Assembly (NCBI GenBank): GCA_029821735.1
Contig: JALGSU010000025.1
Location: forward strand, 1-64,000
Source: Candidatus Zipacnadia bacterium
GTDB taxonomy: Bacteria; Armatimonadota; Zipacnadia; Zipacnadales; UBA5352
Direction of reading: 5' to 3'
DNA length: 64,000 bases
A model generated the notes under the pieces. It was not told the origin of the DNA. It ran no database searches and saw nothing but the letters and a program-made list of their open reading frames with translations. This document shows, piece by piece, positions 8,762-16,554 of this stretch. Both the position numbers and the translations under genes were made by a program. Position 1 is the stretch's first letter; every line of letters begins with the position of its first letter.

Positions 8762-10084
8762 ATGCAAGAGTTGAAGCACGAAGTGTGGGACCCAATTCAT
8801 GGGTTCATTCACTACACCGACGATGAGCGCGACCTCATCAACTCGCCGGAGTTCCAGCGGTTGCGGCACATACACCAACTCGGCATGTCACATTTCCTCT
8901 TCCCGAGTGCGAACCACACCCGCTTCGAGCATTCACTCGGGGTCATGCACTTGGCCACCGAGTTGTTCGACGCAGTGACAGAGGAGAGCCGGATTCCTGA
9001 TGTCACACAACCACTGCTGTCAGACGGAGGATTAGGCGACCGTAACTACTGGCGCGCAGTTGTGAGGCTCGCGGCTCTCTGCCACGATGTAGGGCACCCG
9101 CCGTTCTCTCACGCGCCAGAGGAACTCCTGCCCAAAGGCAAGAAGCATGAGCATCTGACCAAGGAGATCGTCTTGGGCGAACTATCTGCTCTTCTGGCCT
9201 CAATGGGGCAGAAGCCGAAGCCCGAAGACGTAGCGTTCGTGGCACTGGGGGCGAAGCTCTTCCCCGAGAAGCAGCCGGAACCGTGGGAGGAACTGCTCTG
9301 CAGCATAGTCACCGGCGACGTGTTTGGCGCTGACAGAATAGACTACCTGCTACGCGACTCATACCACGTCGGGGTGCCAAACGGCACGTTCGACTACAAG
9401 CGCCTCATCGAGACGATCCGGGTGCTGCCCTCACCACCGGAGGGGGAGGGGGACGAACCAAGCAAGATCACGCTAGGAGTGGACCAGGGCGGTCTCCATG
9501 CGGCGGAGGCGCTTCTGGTCTCGCGTTACTTCATGTACTCGCAGGTGTACTTCCATCCGCTGCGCCGCGTCTATGACGTCCACCTTCGCGATTTCATGGT
9601 GGAAGAGGGCTTCCAGTTCAGCGATGCCAAGACACTGCTGACTGTCACCGATGACGACGTCGTCTCTTGCTGGCTGAGCGCGGCACGGAGCAACGCAGGA
9701 GACGCCAAGAGCACCTACGCTCGCAGGATCGCCGAACGGCAGCACTTCAAACTGGTCGACAGGGGCGACCCTCGCACGAAGCACGATCCCAGGACCGACC
9801 GACAGAAGGTGTACGAAGCGCTTGTTGGGAAGTACGGACAGGACATGGTCCGGCAAGCGCACGTGCCGGCCAAGACCGAAGAGCTTGGGTTCTCCGTGCT
9901 CCGAGAGCGTGAGGGGGACGTTGCCTCCGCCCATAGCCTGTCGCAGCTCGTAGAGAATATGCCTACCGCAACTGTTGACTACGTGTACGTCCACCCGGAC
10001 GTGTATGATGAAGCCACCGAATGGCTGGGCGCAGACCGCGAGACCATTGTCGGCACACGAGAAGAGGAGAGAGAAGATGGATAA
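8762..10084 (+). CDS. HD-domain phosphohydrolase, YwfO/SAMHD1-like
   Basis: The 440-residue protein begins at the family's usual point (EVWDPIHGFI). HD-superfamily metal ligands are visible: RFEHSLG (His), LAALCHDVGHPPFSH (His-Asp), and GADRIDYLLRDS (late Asp). This pattern is that of SAMHD1/dGTPase-like enzymes, which hydrolyse dNTPs; substrate here is inferred. Ribosome site is weak; an in-frame ATG at 8702 lies upstream of the predicted transcription start. Its stop overlaps the start of the next gene by 8 bases, so the two are translated together. In Bacillus subtilis the HD protein YwfO neighbours YwgA, as I recall. The pair sits inside the wreck of a restriction locus. Confidence 0.85.
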   Translation: MQELKHEVWDPIHGFIHYTDDERDLINSPEFQRLRHIHQLGMSHFLFPSANHTRFEHSLGVMHLATELFDAVTEESRIPDVTQPLLSDGGLGDRNYWRAVVRLAALCHDVGHPPFSHAPEELLPKGKKHEHLTKEIVLGELSALLASMGQKPKPEDVAFVALGAKLFPEKQPEPWEELLCSIVTGDVFGADRIDYLLRDSYHVGVPNGTFDYKRLIETIRVLPSPPEGEGDEPSKITLGVDQGGLHAAEALLVSRYFMYSQVYFHPLRRVYDVHLRDFMVEEGFQFSDAKTLLTVTDDDVVSCWLSAARSNAGDAKSTYARRIAERQHFKLVDRGDPRTKHDPRTDRQKVYEALVGKYGQDMVRQAHVPAKTEELGFSVLREREGDVASAHSLSQLVENMPTATVDYVYVHPDVYDEATEWLGADRETIVGTREEEREDG

Positions 10085-10619
10085 GCATCAAAGGGAGGCG
10101 CTGCTGGTTCGTCTCGCGGGGCAACTGCGCGCCAACGACAGTTGGTGCGGCGAGACACACATTCAGAAGGCCGCTTTCTTCCTGCAGGAGATGACCGGTG
10201 TGCCTTTGCAGTACGACTTCATCCTGTACAAGCATGGACCGTTCTCGTTCGATCTCAGGGACGAGATACGGGAACTTGTCGCCTACCAACTGCTCGATCT
10301 GCAGGCGCAGGAGCCGCCCTACGGACCCCGGTTGGCTCCGAATGATAGGGGCGAGGCCCTCGCCACTTCGCACTCACAGGTGGCAAGTGAATTCGCCCGC
10401 AACATTGAACACGTGGCTGAAACCCTTGGGGATCAGGGCGCAGCGGAACTGGAGAAGCTGGGCACTGCGCTGTGGTACGTGGTCCACGGCAACGGAGCCA
10501 CGCTGGAGGCGAAGGCCGCGAAGATCCATGACCGCAAGCCTCACATATCCGTGGAGAAAGCCGAGGAGGCGCTCAACCAGATCGAGGAACTAAGACAGAC
10601 GTGGGCGAGTCAGGCTTAG
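10077..10619 (+). CDS. YwgA/Panacea-like protein, partner of HD phosphohydrolase
   Basis: The 180-residue cytoplasmic protein starts at ATG 10077 with GAGGAGA upstream, overlapping the previous gene by 8 bases. THIQKAAFFLQ, then YDFILYKHGPFSFDL, is the signature of YwgA-like proteins and related to the DUF4065/Panacea fold (compare KLQKLVYF...YGPYS). Panacea proteins act as antitoxins or adaptors in other systems. No membrane segments. The C-terminal 60 residues are helical and charged. Tight coupling to the HD gene suggests it controls that enzyme's activity or serves as its sensor, but this is inference. Confidence 0.75.
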   Translation: MDKHQREALLVRLAGQLRANDSWCGETHIQKAAFFLQEMTGVPLQYDFILYKHGPFSFDLRDEIRELVAYQLLDLQAQEPPYGPRLAPNDRGEALATSHSQVASEFARNIEHVAETLGDQGAAELEKLGTALWYVVHGNGATLEAKAAKIHDRKPHISVEKAEEALNQIEELRQTWASQA

Positions 10620-10647
10620 GTCAGGGCACCGCTGCTTCCTTGGCACA

Positions 10648-10675
10648 CCGGGCGTGGGCTTTGTCCCACGCCCGG
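10648..10675 (+). terminator. Strong hairpin after the YwgA-like gene
   Basis: CCGGGCGTGGG (10648-10658) and CCCACGCCCGG (10665-10675) form a perfect 11-bp stem with a CTTTGT loop, 28 bases after the stop at 10619. There is no long T-run, only CTGCGTTCT. It is symmetrical enough to act for the minus strand also, or it may be a dispersed hairpin repeat. Confidence 0.6.
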
Positions 10676-10716
10676 CTGCGTTCTATCCGTTCATCCCCTC
10701 CGGCATCGTTTCGGTG

Positions 10717-11622
10717 CTATGCAATTGCGGGTCGCTGGTGCCGAGTGGGCTGGGCGATCTGCTGGTACAGCGCCGCGATCATCGGCACATGCAGCGTCCA
10801 TCCTGCCTCATGCCAGTTGAACTGCTCCTCCGAGGTCGGCGGGTTCTCCCGGCTCCAGATCACCCACGCCGAGAAGATCCCGTAAAACAGCGTCTGCACC
10901 AGCGTCGACCGGAAGAAGTGCTCCCCCTTCTCTCCCTCAAACTCCATCCCCAGCGCTTCTTCCAGCGCCCCCCGCAAAGCGGCCAGCGCCGGTAGTTCCG
11001 CCGCCGCCTCCACTCGCGCCAGCGCCTCTCGCGCGTACGACGCCAGCAGCCACGCCACGTCCTCCGGCGCACTCAGCGGCGCGCCGTGCGTCATCACCCG
11101 CTTGAGATAATCTGCGAACCGCTCGCCCTTCTCGTTCGCGATCTTGCGCGGCGTCTGCGTCTCCGCCCAGAAGTCCTCCTCACTCTCCGCCAGGTTGAAG
11201 CCCTCCAGCGTCCTTGCCTCGCCGCCGCTGCCGCGCTCCACCAGCAGAAAATCCCGGTAGTTCGTCACCAGAACCTGCCCATACCCCTCCAGATACGTCC
11301 CCACCTGCTCACTCGCCGCCACCGCTTCGACTTCGTCCCCGGTGCCCTTGACCTCGATCACTCCGCGAGCCGGTTTCTGCCCCGCCACGAGTTCGTCGAC
11401 TCCGCAGTCCTGAATCTGATCCGCGGTAAAGAGGCCCCCGTCCGGCAGTCCCGACCCTCGGCTGCTCGGGTTGGTCAGGCAGCACACTTCCGGATCGAGT
11501 TCCTCCCCGATGCTGTTCAGCAACTCACGAAGAGTCCCGTAGTAACTCAGCTCATCCGTCGCCGAGCCCGTCGACCGATCACTACGCAGTCCCTTAAGAT
11601 ATGCTTCCAGAGGGTGGGCCAT
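10717..11622 (-). pseudogene. N-terminal fragment of type ISP restriction-modification enzyme
   Basis: 301 codons from ATG 11622 (GGGAGAG upstream). The start (AYLKGLRSDRSTGSATDELSYY, shortened here to its key block SATDELSYY) and NPSSRGSGLPDGGLFTADQ, then GVIEVKG with a nuclease-like Glu-Val-Lys, match the N-terminal nuclease-like domain of type ISP enzymes. The frame follows the family to LHVPMIAALYQQIA and then ends in 12 unrelated residues. The methyltransferase and target-recognition domains (normally over 1000 further residues) are absent; the family's C-terminal end lies 2-3 kb away at 7837-8421. The fragment alone cannot methylate DNA. Confidence 0.75.
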
Positions 11623-11862
11623 TAGTCACTCTCCCGCTTGCCATCAGATTCTTTTCCCCGGAAATCCATCTCATGCAGCGCTTCGCCGTTGACGCCTTCA
11701 TGCCCTGCCCGTTAGAAACCGAACTCCTCGCCACACTCGCCCACCATCGGCCACTTAACAAGCGCACCCACCCTGCGCGAGAATGCCTTGTGAGTTGTTA
11801 ACTACCAACTGTCAGGTACCTGTTAGTAGCAAGCGAACCCACGCAGCACTCCGGAAGTCTGA
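11623..11862. other. Intergenic stretch without a recognisable gene
   Basis: This lies between the divergent restriction fragment (minus) and the beta-propeller gene (plus). Short open frames have no family resemblance or ribosome site. AACTACCAACTGTCAGGTACCTGTTAGTAG near 11799-11830 is locally AT-richer. No repeat or RNA gene is visible. Confidence 0.4.
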
Positions 11863-11868
11863 TATAAT
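11863..11868 (+). promoter_or_regulatory. Perfect -10 element for the beta-propeller gene
   Basis: TATAAT at 11863-11868 is a consensus -10; the sequence 17 bases upstream (CACGCA) is a poor -35. Transcription would start near 11875, leaving about 20 bases before the GGAGG at 11896-11900. This tightly limits where translation of the next gene can start. Confidence 0.55.
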
Positions 11869-11909
11869 GTGCCAGCGGGAGACGACAGATTCCACGGAGG
11901 TGGGCGACC

Positions 11910-13247
11910 ATCGACCATCTGAAAAGACTCTCGTATCCGACCCGGCGCGCTCTCGTATTCGGGGCCGCGCTGGTCTGCGGAATCGCGATCACCGTCCTCG
12001 CGCTCGGCCAGCCCGAACCGGCTCAGCCTGCAGTTCCAGTAGCAGCGGATGGCGTTCTCACTGATGACGGGAACTGGGCCAGATTCCGCGGTCCGGACGG
12101 ATCAGGCATATCTCCGTTCGATTCCGTCCCTCTGACCTGGGACGCCGAAACCGGCGAGAACATCCTCTGGTCGACGGAGTTGCCCCTGCCTGGCTCGAAC
12201 TCGGCCGTCGTGTGGGGAGACCGCGTCTTCGTGACTGGAGCCGACGAAGTCAGCCGCGAGGTCTACTGCCTCGATGCGGCGACCGGCGGACTCATCTGGA
12301 CCACTCCTGTGGCCCTCGGCGAAGACCCCGACAGCGCCCTGCGAATCCACGCTATGACCGGCTACGCGGCCTCTACGGCCACTTCTGACGGAATCATGGT
12401 CTACGCCATCTTCGCCACCGGGCATCTCGTTGCCCTCGATTTCTCCGGCGAATTGGTCTGGCAGACGCGCTACGACTTCTCCGAGGACATCTACGGAAAC
12501 GCGACCTCGCTCATCCTCCACGGCGATCTGCTCATGGTCCAGAACGACCTCAGCAAGCCCGCAGCGGGCAATTCGCACATGCTCGCCCTCGACAAGCGCA
12601 CCGGCGAAACTGTCTGGGATATCCCTCGTCCCGTGCAGGGCTCCTGGACTACTCCGATCATCATCGACACCGGCGAGCGCGAGGAACTGATCACCAGCGC
12701 CAAGCCCTGGGTCATCGCTTACGATCCGCTCACAGGGGCCGAATACTGGCGCGTAGACGCCATAAACGGCGATTCCGCGCCTTCCCCGATTTTCGTGGGC
12801 GGGCAGATCATGGTCGCAAATGTCTACGCTGAGCTGACCGCGATCCGCCCCGGCGGCGCAGGTGATGTCACGCAGACGCACGTCAACTGGTCGGTGCGAG
12901 GCGTTCTGCCCGACATCGCGAGCCCGCTCGGAACTGGCGAATTGGTCTTCACGCTGGCGAGCAACGGGACGCTGAGCTGCTTCGACGCGGCCGACGGCGC
13001 GCTGCAGTGGAGTGAGCAGCTCGGGCGGCGATTCCGCACCTCACCGTCGCTCGTGGGCGATCGAGTGTATTTGATCAGCGATGCGGGTGAGTCGATCGTG
13101 GTGGCGGCTGAACGCGAGTTCCGGGAAATCGCCACTGGGCACTTCCGCGAGCCGGTTCATTCGTGCCCGTCTTTCGCCGGAGGGCGGACCTTTGTGCGGG
13201 GAGAGCAGCACTTGTTCTGTATCGACGCAGCCAGCGCAGGCGAGTGA
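11910..13247 (+). CDS. Exported PQQ-like beta-propeller protein, apparent ATC start
   Basis: Read from 11910 the protein has 445 residues. The N-terminus (about residues 6-32) has basic residues followed by LVFGAALVCGIAITVLALG, a signal peptide or anchor. NWARFRGPDGSGIS is the usual entry to PQQ-like propellers. Repeats such as VYCLDAATGGLIWTT, LVALDFSGELVWQT and MLALDKRTGETVWD are PQQ_2-type blades. No ATG, GTG or TTG lies in frame between the upstream stop at 11865 and a TTG at 12180. Starting at 12180 would delete the signal and first blade. GGAGG at 11896-11900 lies 9 bases before ATC 11910, where an ATG would be expected. Role unknown; extracytoplasmic scaffold or sensor is plausible. 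Confidence 0.75.
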   Translation: MDHLKRLSYPTRRALVFGAALVCGIAITVLALGQPEPAQPAVPVAADGVLTDDGNWARFRGPDGSGISPFDSVPLTWDAETGENILWSTELPLPGSNSAVVWGDRVFVTGADEVSREVYCLDAATGGLIWTTPVALGEDPDSALRIHAMTGYAASTATSDGIMVYAIFATGHLVALDFSGELVWQTRYDFSEDIYGNATSLILHGDLLMVQNDLSKPAAGNSHMLALDKRTGETVWDIPRPVQGSWTTPIIIDTGEREELITSAKPWVIAYDPLTGAEYWRVDAINGDSAPSPIFVGGQIMVANVYAELTAIRPGGAGDVTQTHVNWSVRGVLPDIASPLGTGELVFTLASNGTLSCFDAADGALQWSEQLGRRFRTSPSLVGDRVYLISDAGESIVVAAEREFREIATGHFREPVHSCPSFAGGRTFVRGEQHLFCIDAASAGE

Positions 13248-13629
13248 TCTGAGGGGAAATGGCGTGATCCCAGCGAACTTGACGGCGATAGATGGCCCTA
13301 AGGCGGGCCACAGGCCCTTGGTTCGTGAAAATCAGCGCAAAGTCAACTGGTCACGAGATGCCTCTCCCGACCGGTCGTGGCTCTGAAGCCCCGGAATGGC
13401 CCGGTTCTGCTTCGACGGAGGCGGAAAAAAAAGTTTGTACAGCCGGGGAGTTGGGAAAGGTGTATAGGACTTCGTGTCGAAATGCACAAACTCTGGGGTG
13501 GGTAGCTGGGACATGGATCGGGCGGTAGGAGCCTGATCCCACAATGTTACTCGAGCCGCCGCAGGTTGCGGGCAACGTGGCCAGCTGGTGCCATCGGAAC
13601 GTTCGTCGAACCAAGGACTGAGGAATACC
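13248..13629 (+). other. 382-base leader region before the hydrogenase operon
   Basis: There is no gene here. TGGCCC (13293-13298) and GGGCCA (13305-13310) form a weak hairpin after the beta-propeller gene. An A-run (13426-13433) and small stems close to the operon, such as CCGCA-GGT-TGCGG near 13560-13572, are visible. The operon promoter must lie in this stretch, but I find no convincing -10/-35 pair and no sigma54 GG-N10-GC site. A structured leader controlling a molybdoenzyme operon is possible but unproven. Confidence 0.35.
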
Positions 13630-15438
13630 GTGCAGCAGCATCCGGCGATCACGTGCCCGTTCTGTGGTTGTGGCTGTGGCATTTATCTCGTTGACTGCGG
13701 GTCGGGGCACACTCGTGCAACCGGCATGAGAACCCACCCGGTCAGTGGCGGCCGCTTGTGCGTCCGCGGCTGGCAGGTCGGTGACCTGGCCACCAGCTTC
13801 CTGCAACTGCAGCACCCCCTCATCAGACGCGACGGTGAGCTCGTCAAGTCCTCTTACGAGGACGCTCTGGCGGCTGCGGTCGAACTCCTCAATGAAGCCA
13901 AATCCGCCGAAGAGCCCGTCTGGGTCATCGGTGCGACGAATATCACCAATGAAGAGGCCTTCGCGACCACGCGCTTTGCCGCAGGTGCAGTTGGCGCCGA
14001 CAGTCGCGGCTGCCCGGCGCGCGCAGCCGATGATTCGGTCAGTTGCTGGCTGCAGCATTCCCTCGGCGAGCAGTATCTGCATCCCCCATTGAGTGCTCTC
14101 GCAGAATGTGATGTCGTGCTCGTACTGCACTCGAGTCTGGACACTCAGCACCCGCAGGCCAATGCCTGGGTGCTGCGAGCCCAGCGCGCGGGCGCGACGG
14201 TGATTGTGCTCGACGAGGTCTGCTGGGACCTCGGGCGCGTGGCTGATCTGTTCGTGCAGCTTGAGCCGGACGGTCTGGGCCGAGCGCTCGAGTTCTTCGT
14301 GAACGGGCTGCAGGACCCGGATTCTGTCGAGGTGGACGATTCGGCCCTCAGCGAGGCACTGAGCCTGCTCGCGGGAGCTGAGCGGGCCGCGATCGTGGCC
14401 TCTGCGGCGGCCCTGCCTGAGTCATCGGTGGCGGTGACGGCGGGTACGCTGGCGACCTTGCTCTGTGGCGAGCGCTCACCGTCTGACACGATCTACATGA
14501 TGCGTTCTGAGGCGAACTCGCTGGGCACGGCCGTGATGGGCCTGGGCCCCGACGGCAGCGCCCAGACTGATCTGTGGGAGTTGCTCGACGCCGAGCGATC
14601 GCTGGCAGCCACTGTCCTGGTGGACGGCGACCTGGCGCGATTCGTGGGCGTCGAGGGCTTCGACAAGCTGCGCCCAAAGCTGGGCAGGCTCGTGGTCCTG
14701 AGCGCGTTCCCCTCGCCCACGGCCGACCTCGCGGACGTGGTTCTGCCGGTCGCTACCGTCGGCCAGCGCGAAGGCACGGTGGTCTCCGGTTCGGGCCGCG
14801 TCTGGCTGATGGACCTGTTCACCGACCCGCCCGGTGAGGCGCGGCCGGTGGTCGAGGTGCTGGCTGATCTGACCCGTCTGATGGGCGGCGAGCCCGTCGG
14901 GCCAGATATCGAAGAGGTGTGGCGGGCGATACGCAGCGAGATCCCTGCCTGCTGCGACGTCGACCTGGAGGAGTTGCGCGCGGGCCAAGAGGTCTACGTG
15001 GACCATGACGCGCTGCCGATCCTGCCCGCACCCTCGGAACGACCGCTCGGCGTGCCGGACCTGGCGAACGGTTCGGACGAGTATTCGTGGGACCTGATCG
15101 TTCGGCGGGATGACAACGATCGCGCCTATGATCCGCGCGTGCAGGCCATGGCTCTTCTGGCGCGCGACATGCTGAGGGCAAGGGTGCCCTACGTGGCGCT
15201 CAACCCCGGCGACATGGCTGAGATGCGAATTCGGCCGGGCCGGACGGTGCAGATCACGACCCAGCTTGGCAGCGCCCAAGCCGAAGCGCGAAGTCTTGAG
15301 GGCGTGCCGCCCTCGACCATTCTGCTGCCATACCATTTTGGCGACCTGCGCCACGAACTCGCGGGACCGGGGGAAGCGGAGCCGTGCGGGAACAGGCGCT
15401 GGCCATCGCTGCGGGCATCGTTAACCGGACCGATATAG
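13630..15438 (+). CDS. FdhF-like molybdopterin oxidoreductase subunit
   Basis: The 602-residue protein is short for formate dehydrogenases (about 700 or more). GTG 13630 has GAGG 7 bases upstream. The N-terminal cluster motif CPFCGCGCG and LCVRG supplies four Cys for [4Fe-4S]. The middle has bis-MGD-binding folds, and the C-terminus has the molybdopterin dinucleotide-binding domain (YVALNPGDMAEMRIRPG). In the segment where formate dehydrogenases carry Sec/Cys followed by His, this protein reads GCPARAADDSVSC with neither clearly aligned. It may be a degenerate electron-transfer subunit or use another substrate. First gene of the hydrogenase operon, 39 bases before the next. Cytoplasmic side. 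Confidence 0.75.
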   Translation: MQQHPAITCPFCGCGCGIYLVDCGSGHTRATGMRTHPVSGGRLCVRGWQVGDLATSFLQLQHPLIRRDGELVKSSYEDALAAAVELLNEAKSAEEPVWVIGATNITNEEAFATTRFAAGAVGADSRGCPARAADDSVSCWLQHSLGEQYLHPPLSALAECDVVLVLHSSLDTQHPQANAWVLRAQRAGATVIVLDEVCWDLGRVADLFVQLEPDGLGRALEFFVNGLQDPDSVEVDDSALSEALSLLAGAERAAIVASAAALPESSVAVTAGTLATLLCGERSPSDTIYMMRSEANSLGTAVMGLGPDGSAQTDLWELLDAERSLAATVLVDGDLARFVGVEGFDKLRPKLGRLVVLSAFPSPTADLADVVLPVATVGQREGTVVSGSGRVWLMDLFTDPPGEARPVVEVLADLTRLMGGEPVGPDIEEVWRAIRSEIPACCDVDLEELRAGQEVYVDHDALPILPAPSERPLGVPDLANGSDEYSWDLIVRRDDNDRAYDPRVQAMALLARDMLRARVPYVALNPGDMAEMRIRPGRTVQITTQLGSAQAEARSLEGVPPSTILLPYHFGDLRHELAGPGEAEPCGNRRWPSLRASLTGPI

Positions 15439-15477
15439 CAGACATGCGGGTGTTGTCTATCAAGGAGGTCGCGTGCC

Positions 15478-16554
15478 GTGACGCTGCAGCTTTACTCAAT
15501 GCCGGCGTCGAAACTCACTGAGGCCGCGACACGACTGGTGGGGGTCGTGGACGAGTTCATCGCGCCTGTGCTCGACCGGCATGGCGAGACATTTTTCGTG
15601 CCTGTGACCGACACCAGCGAGATTCCGGAGAAGTGGCGCAACTCGCTGCTGACCCCGGTCACGTACGTGCATCCGCAGCGCGAGACGCTCTTCACCTTCG
15701 AGCTTGCCGATGACGGCCCGCCGAAGCTTGACTTCGAACTCGATGAGCGCAGTCGCATCATCTTCGGCATTCGCCCCTGTGACACCAAGTCGATCATCTA
15801 CCTCGACAGCTTCCTCTTGGGCGGCGAATACGCCGACACCCATTACGAGGCCAAGCGGCGGAATACCAAGCTGATCACGATCGCCTGCGCCGAACCGGCC
15901 TTCGACACGTGCTGGTGCGCATGCCTCGATGCCGGGCCGGTCGCGAAAGACGGCTTCGATATCCAGCTCACGCCAGTGGGGGACCGGATTCTGGTTGAGG
16001 TCGCTGAGGGCGGGCAGGAGTTGGCCGAGCATTGGGCGGACCTGCTCGAGCCGGCCGACGAGGAGTTGCTGGCGGCGCGCGAGGAGCAGCTGAAGACCAC
16101 CCGCGAGGCGCTGGTGCCTCACGCGCATATGACTTCGGCGATGCGGCGGGTCACTGAGGGCATGAGTGAGGGAGAGTTCTGGGACGAGTTGGGGGCTCGC
16201 TGCAACGGTTGCGCGGGCTGCTCGCAGGTATGCCCCAAGTGCACCTGTTTCAGCTCGATCGACGAGATGGTCACCGATACCACCGGCCGGCGCACGCGCA
16301 TCAAGGACTCGTGCCGGCTGAAGTCATATTCGCTCGAGGCCAGTGGCCACAATCCGCGCGAGATGGCCGCCGACCGCGCCAAGAGATGGTCCTACCACAA
16401 ACTCAGCCAACGGTATGTGGAGCGTAACGGCCAGAACGGGTGTGTGGGCTGCGGCCGTTGCGTGCAGGTGTGCATGGGGGGCGTGGACATGGTCCACGTT
16501 GCGCGAGCAGTGAGAAAGGCGGGCCGCAATGCACGGGCACACTCACGGGACTAG
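15478..16554 (+). CDS. HydB/AsrA-like 4Fe-4S dicluster electron-transfer protein
   Basis: 358 residues; GTG 15478 is preceded by a very strong AAGGAGG. Residues 1-220 resemble the N-terminal domain of sulfhydrogenase beta (HydB) and anaerobic sulfite reductase A proteins (RIIFGIRPCDTKSI). The C-terminal third holds two ferredoxin motifs: CNGCAGCSQVCPKC and CVGCGRCVQVC. In sulfhydrogenases this subunit carries electrons between the flavin subunit and the hydrogenase. It overlaps the flavoprotein gene by 26 bases, so the pair is co-translated. A soluble subunit on the cytoplasmic side is expected. Confidence 0.8.
   Translation: MTLQLYSMPASKLTEAATRLVGVVDEFIAPVLDRHGETFFVPVTDTSEIPEKWRNSLLTPVTYVHPQRETLFTFELADDGPPKLDFELDERSRIIFGIRPCDTKSIIYLDSFLLGGEYADTHYEAKRRNTKLITIACAEPAFDTCWCACLDAGPVAKDGFDIQLTPVGDRILVEVAEGGQELAEHWADLLEPADEELLAAREEQLKTTREALVPHAHMTSAMRRVTEGMSEGEFWDELGARCNGCAGCSQVCPKCTCFSSIDEMVTDTTGRRTRIKDSCRLKSYSLEASGHNPREMAADRAKRWSYHKLSQRYVERNGQNGCVGCGRCVQVCMGGVDMVHVARAVRKAGRNARAHSRD

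Noticed and set aside
13390-13600. Sigma54 promoter for the hydrogenase operon, as in classical formate hydrogenlyase
   Set aside because: The best candidates (TGGCCCGGTTCTGC and TGGCCAGCTGGTGC) have GG-N9-GC spacing, not the needed GG-N10-GC.
13540-13629. Molybdenum-cofactor riboswitch
   Set aside because: Small stems are present but I could not match the conserved core, so only an unnamed leader is reported.
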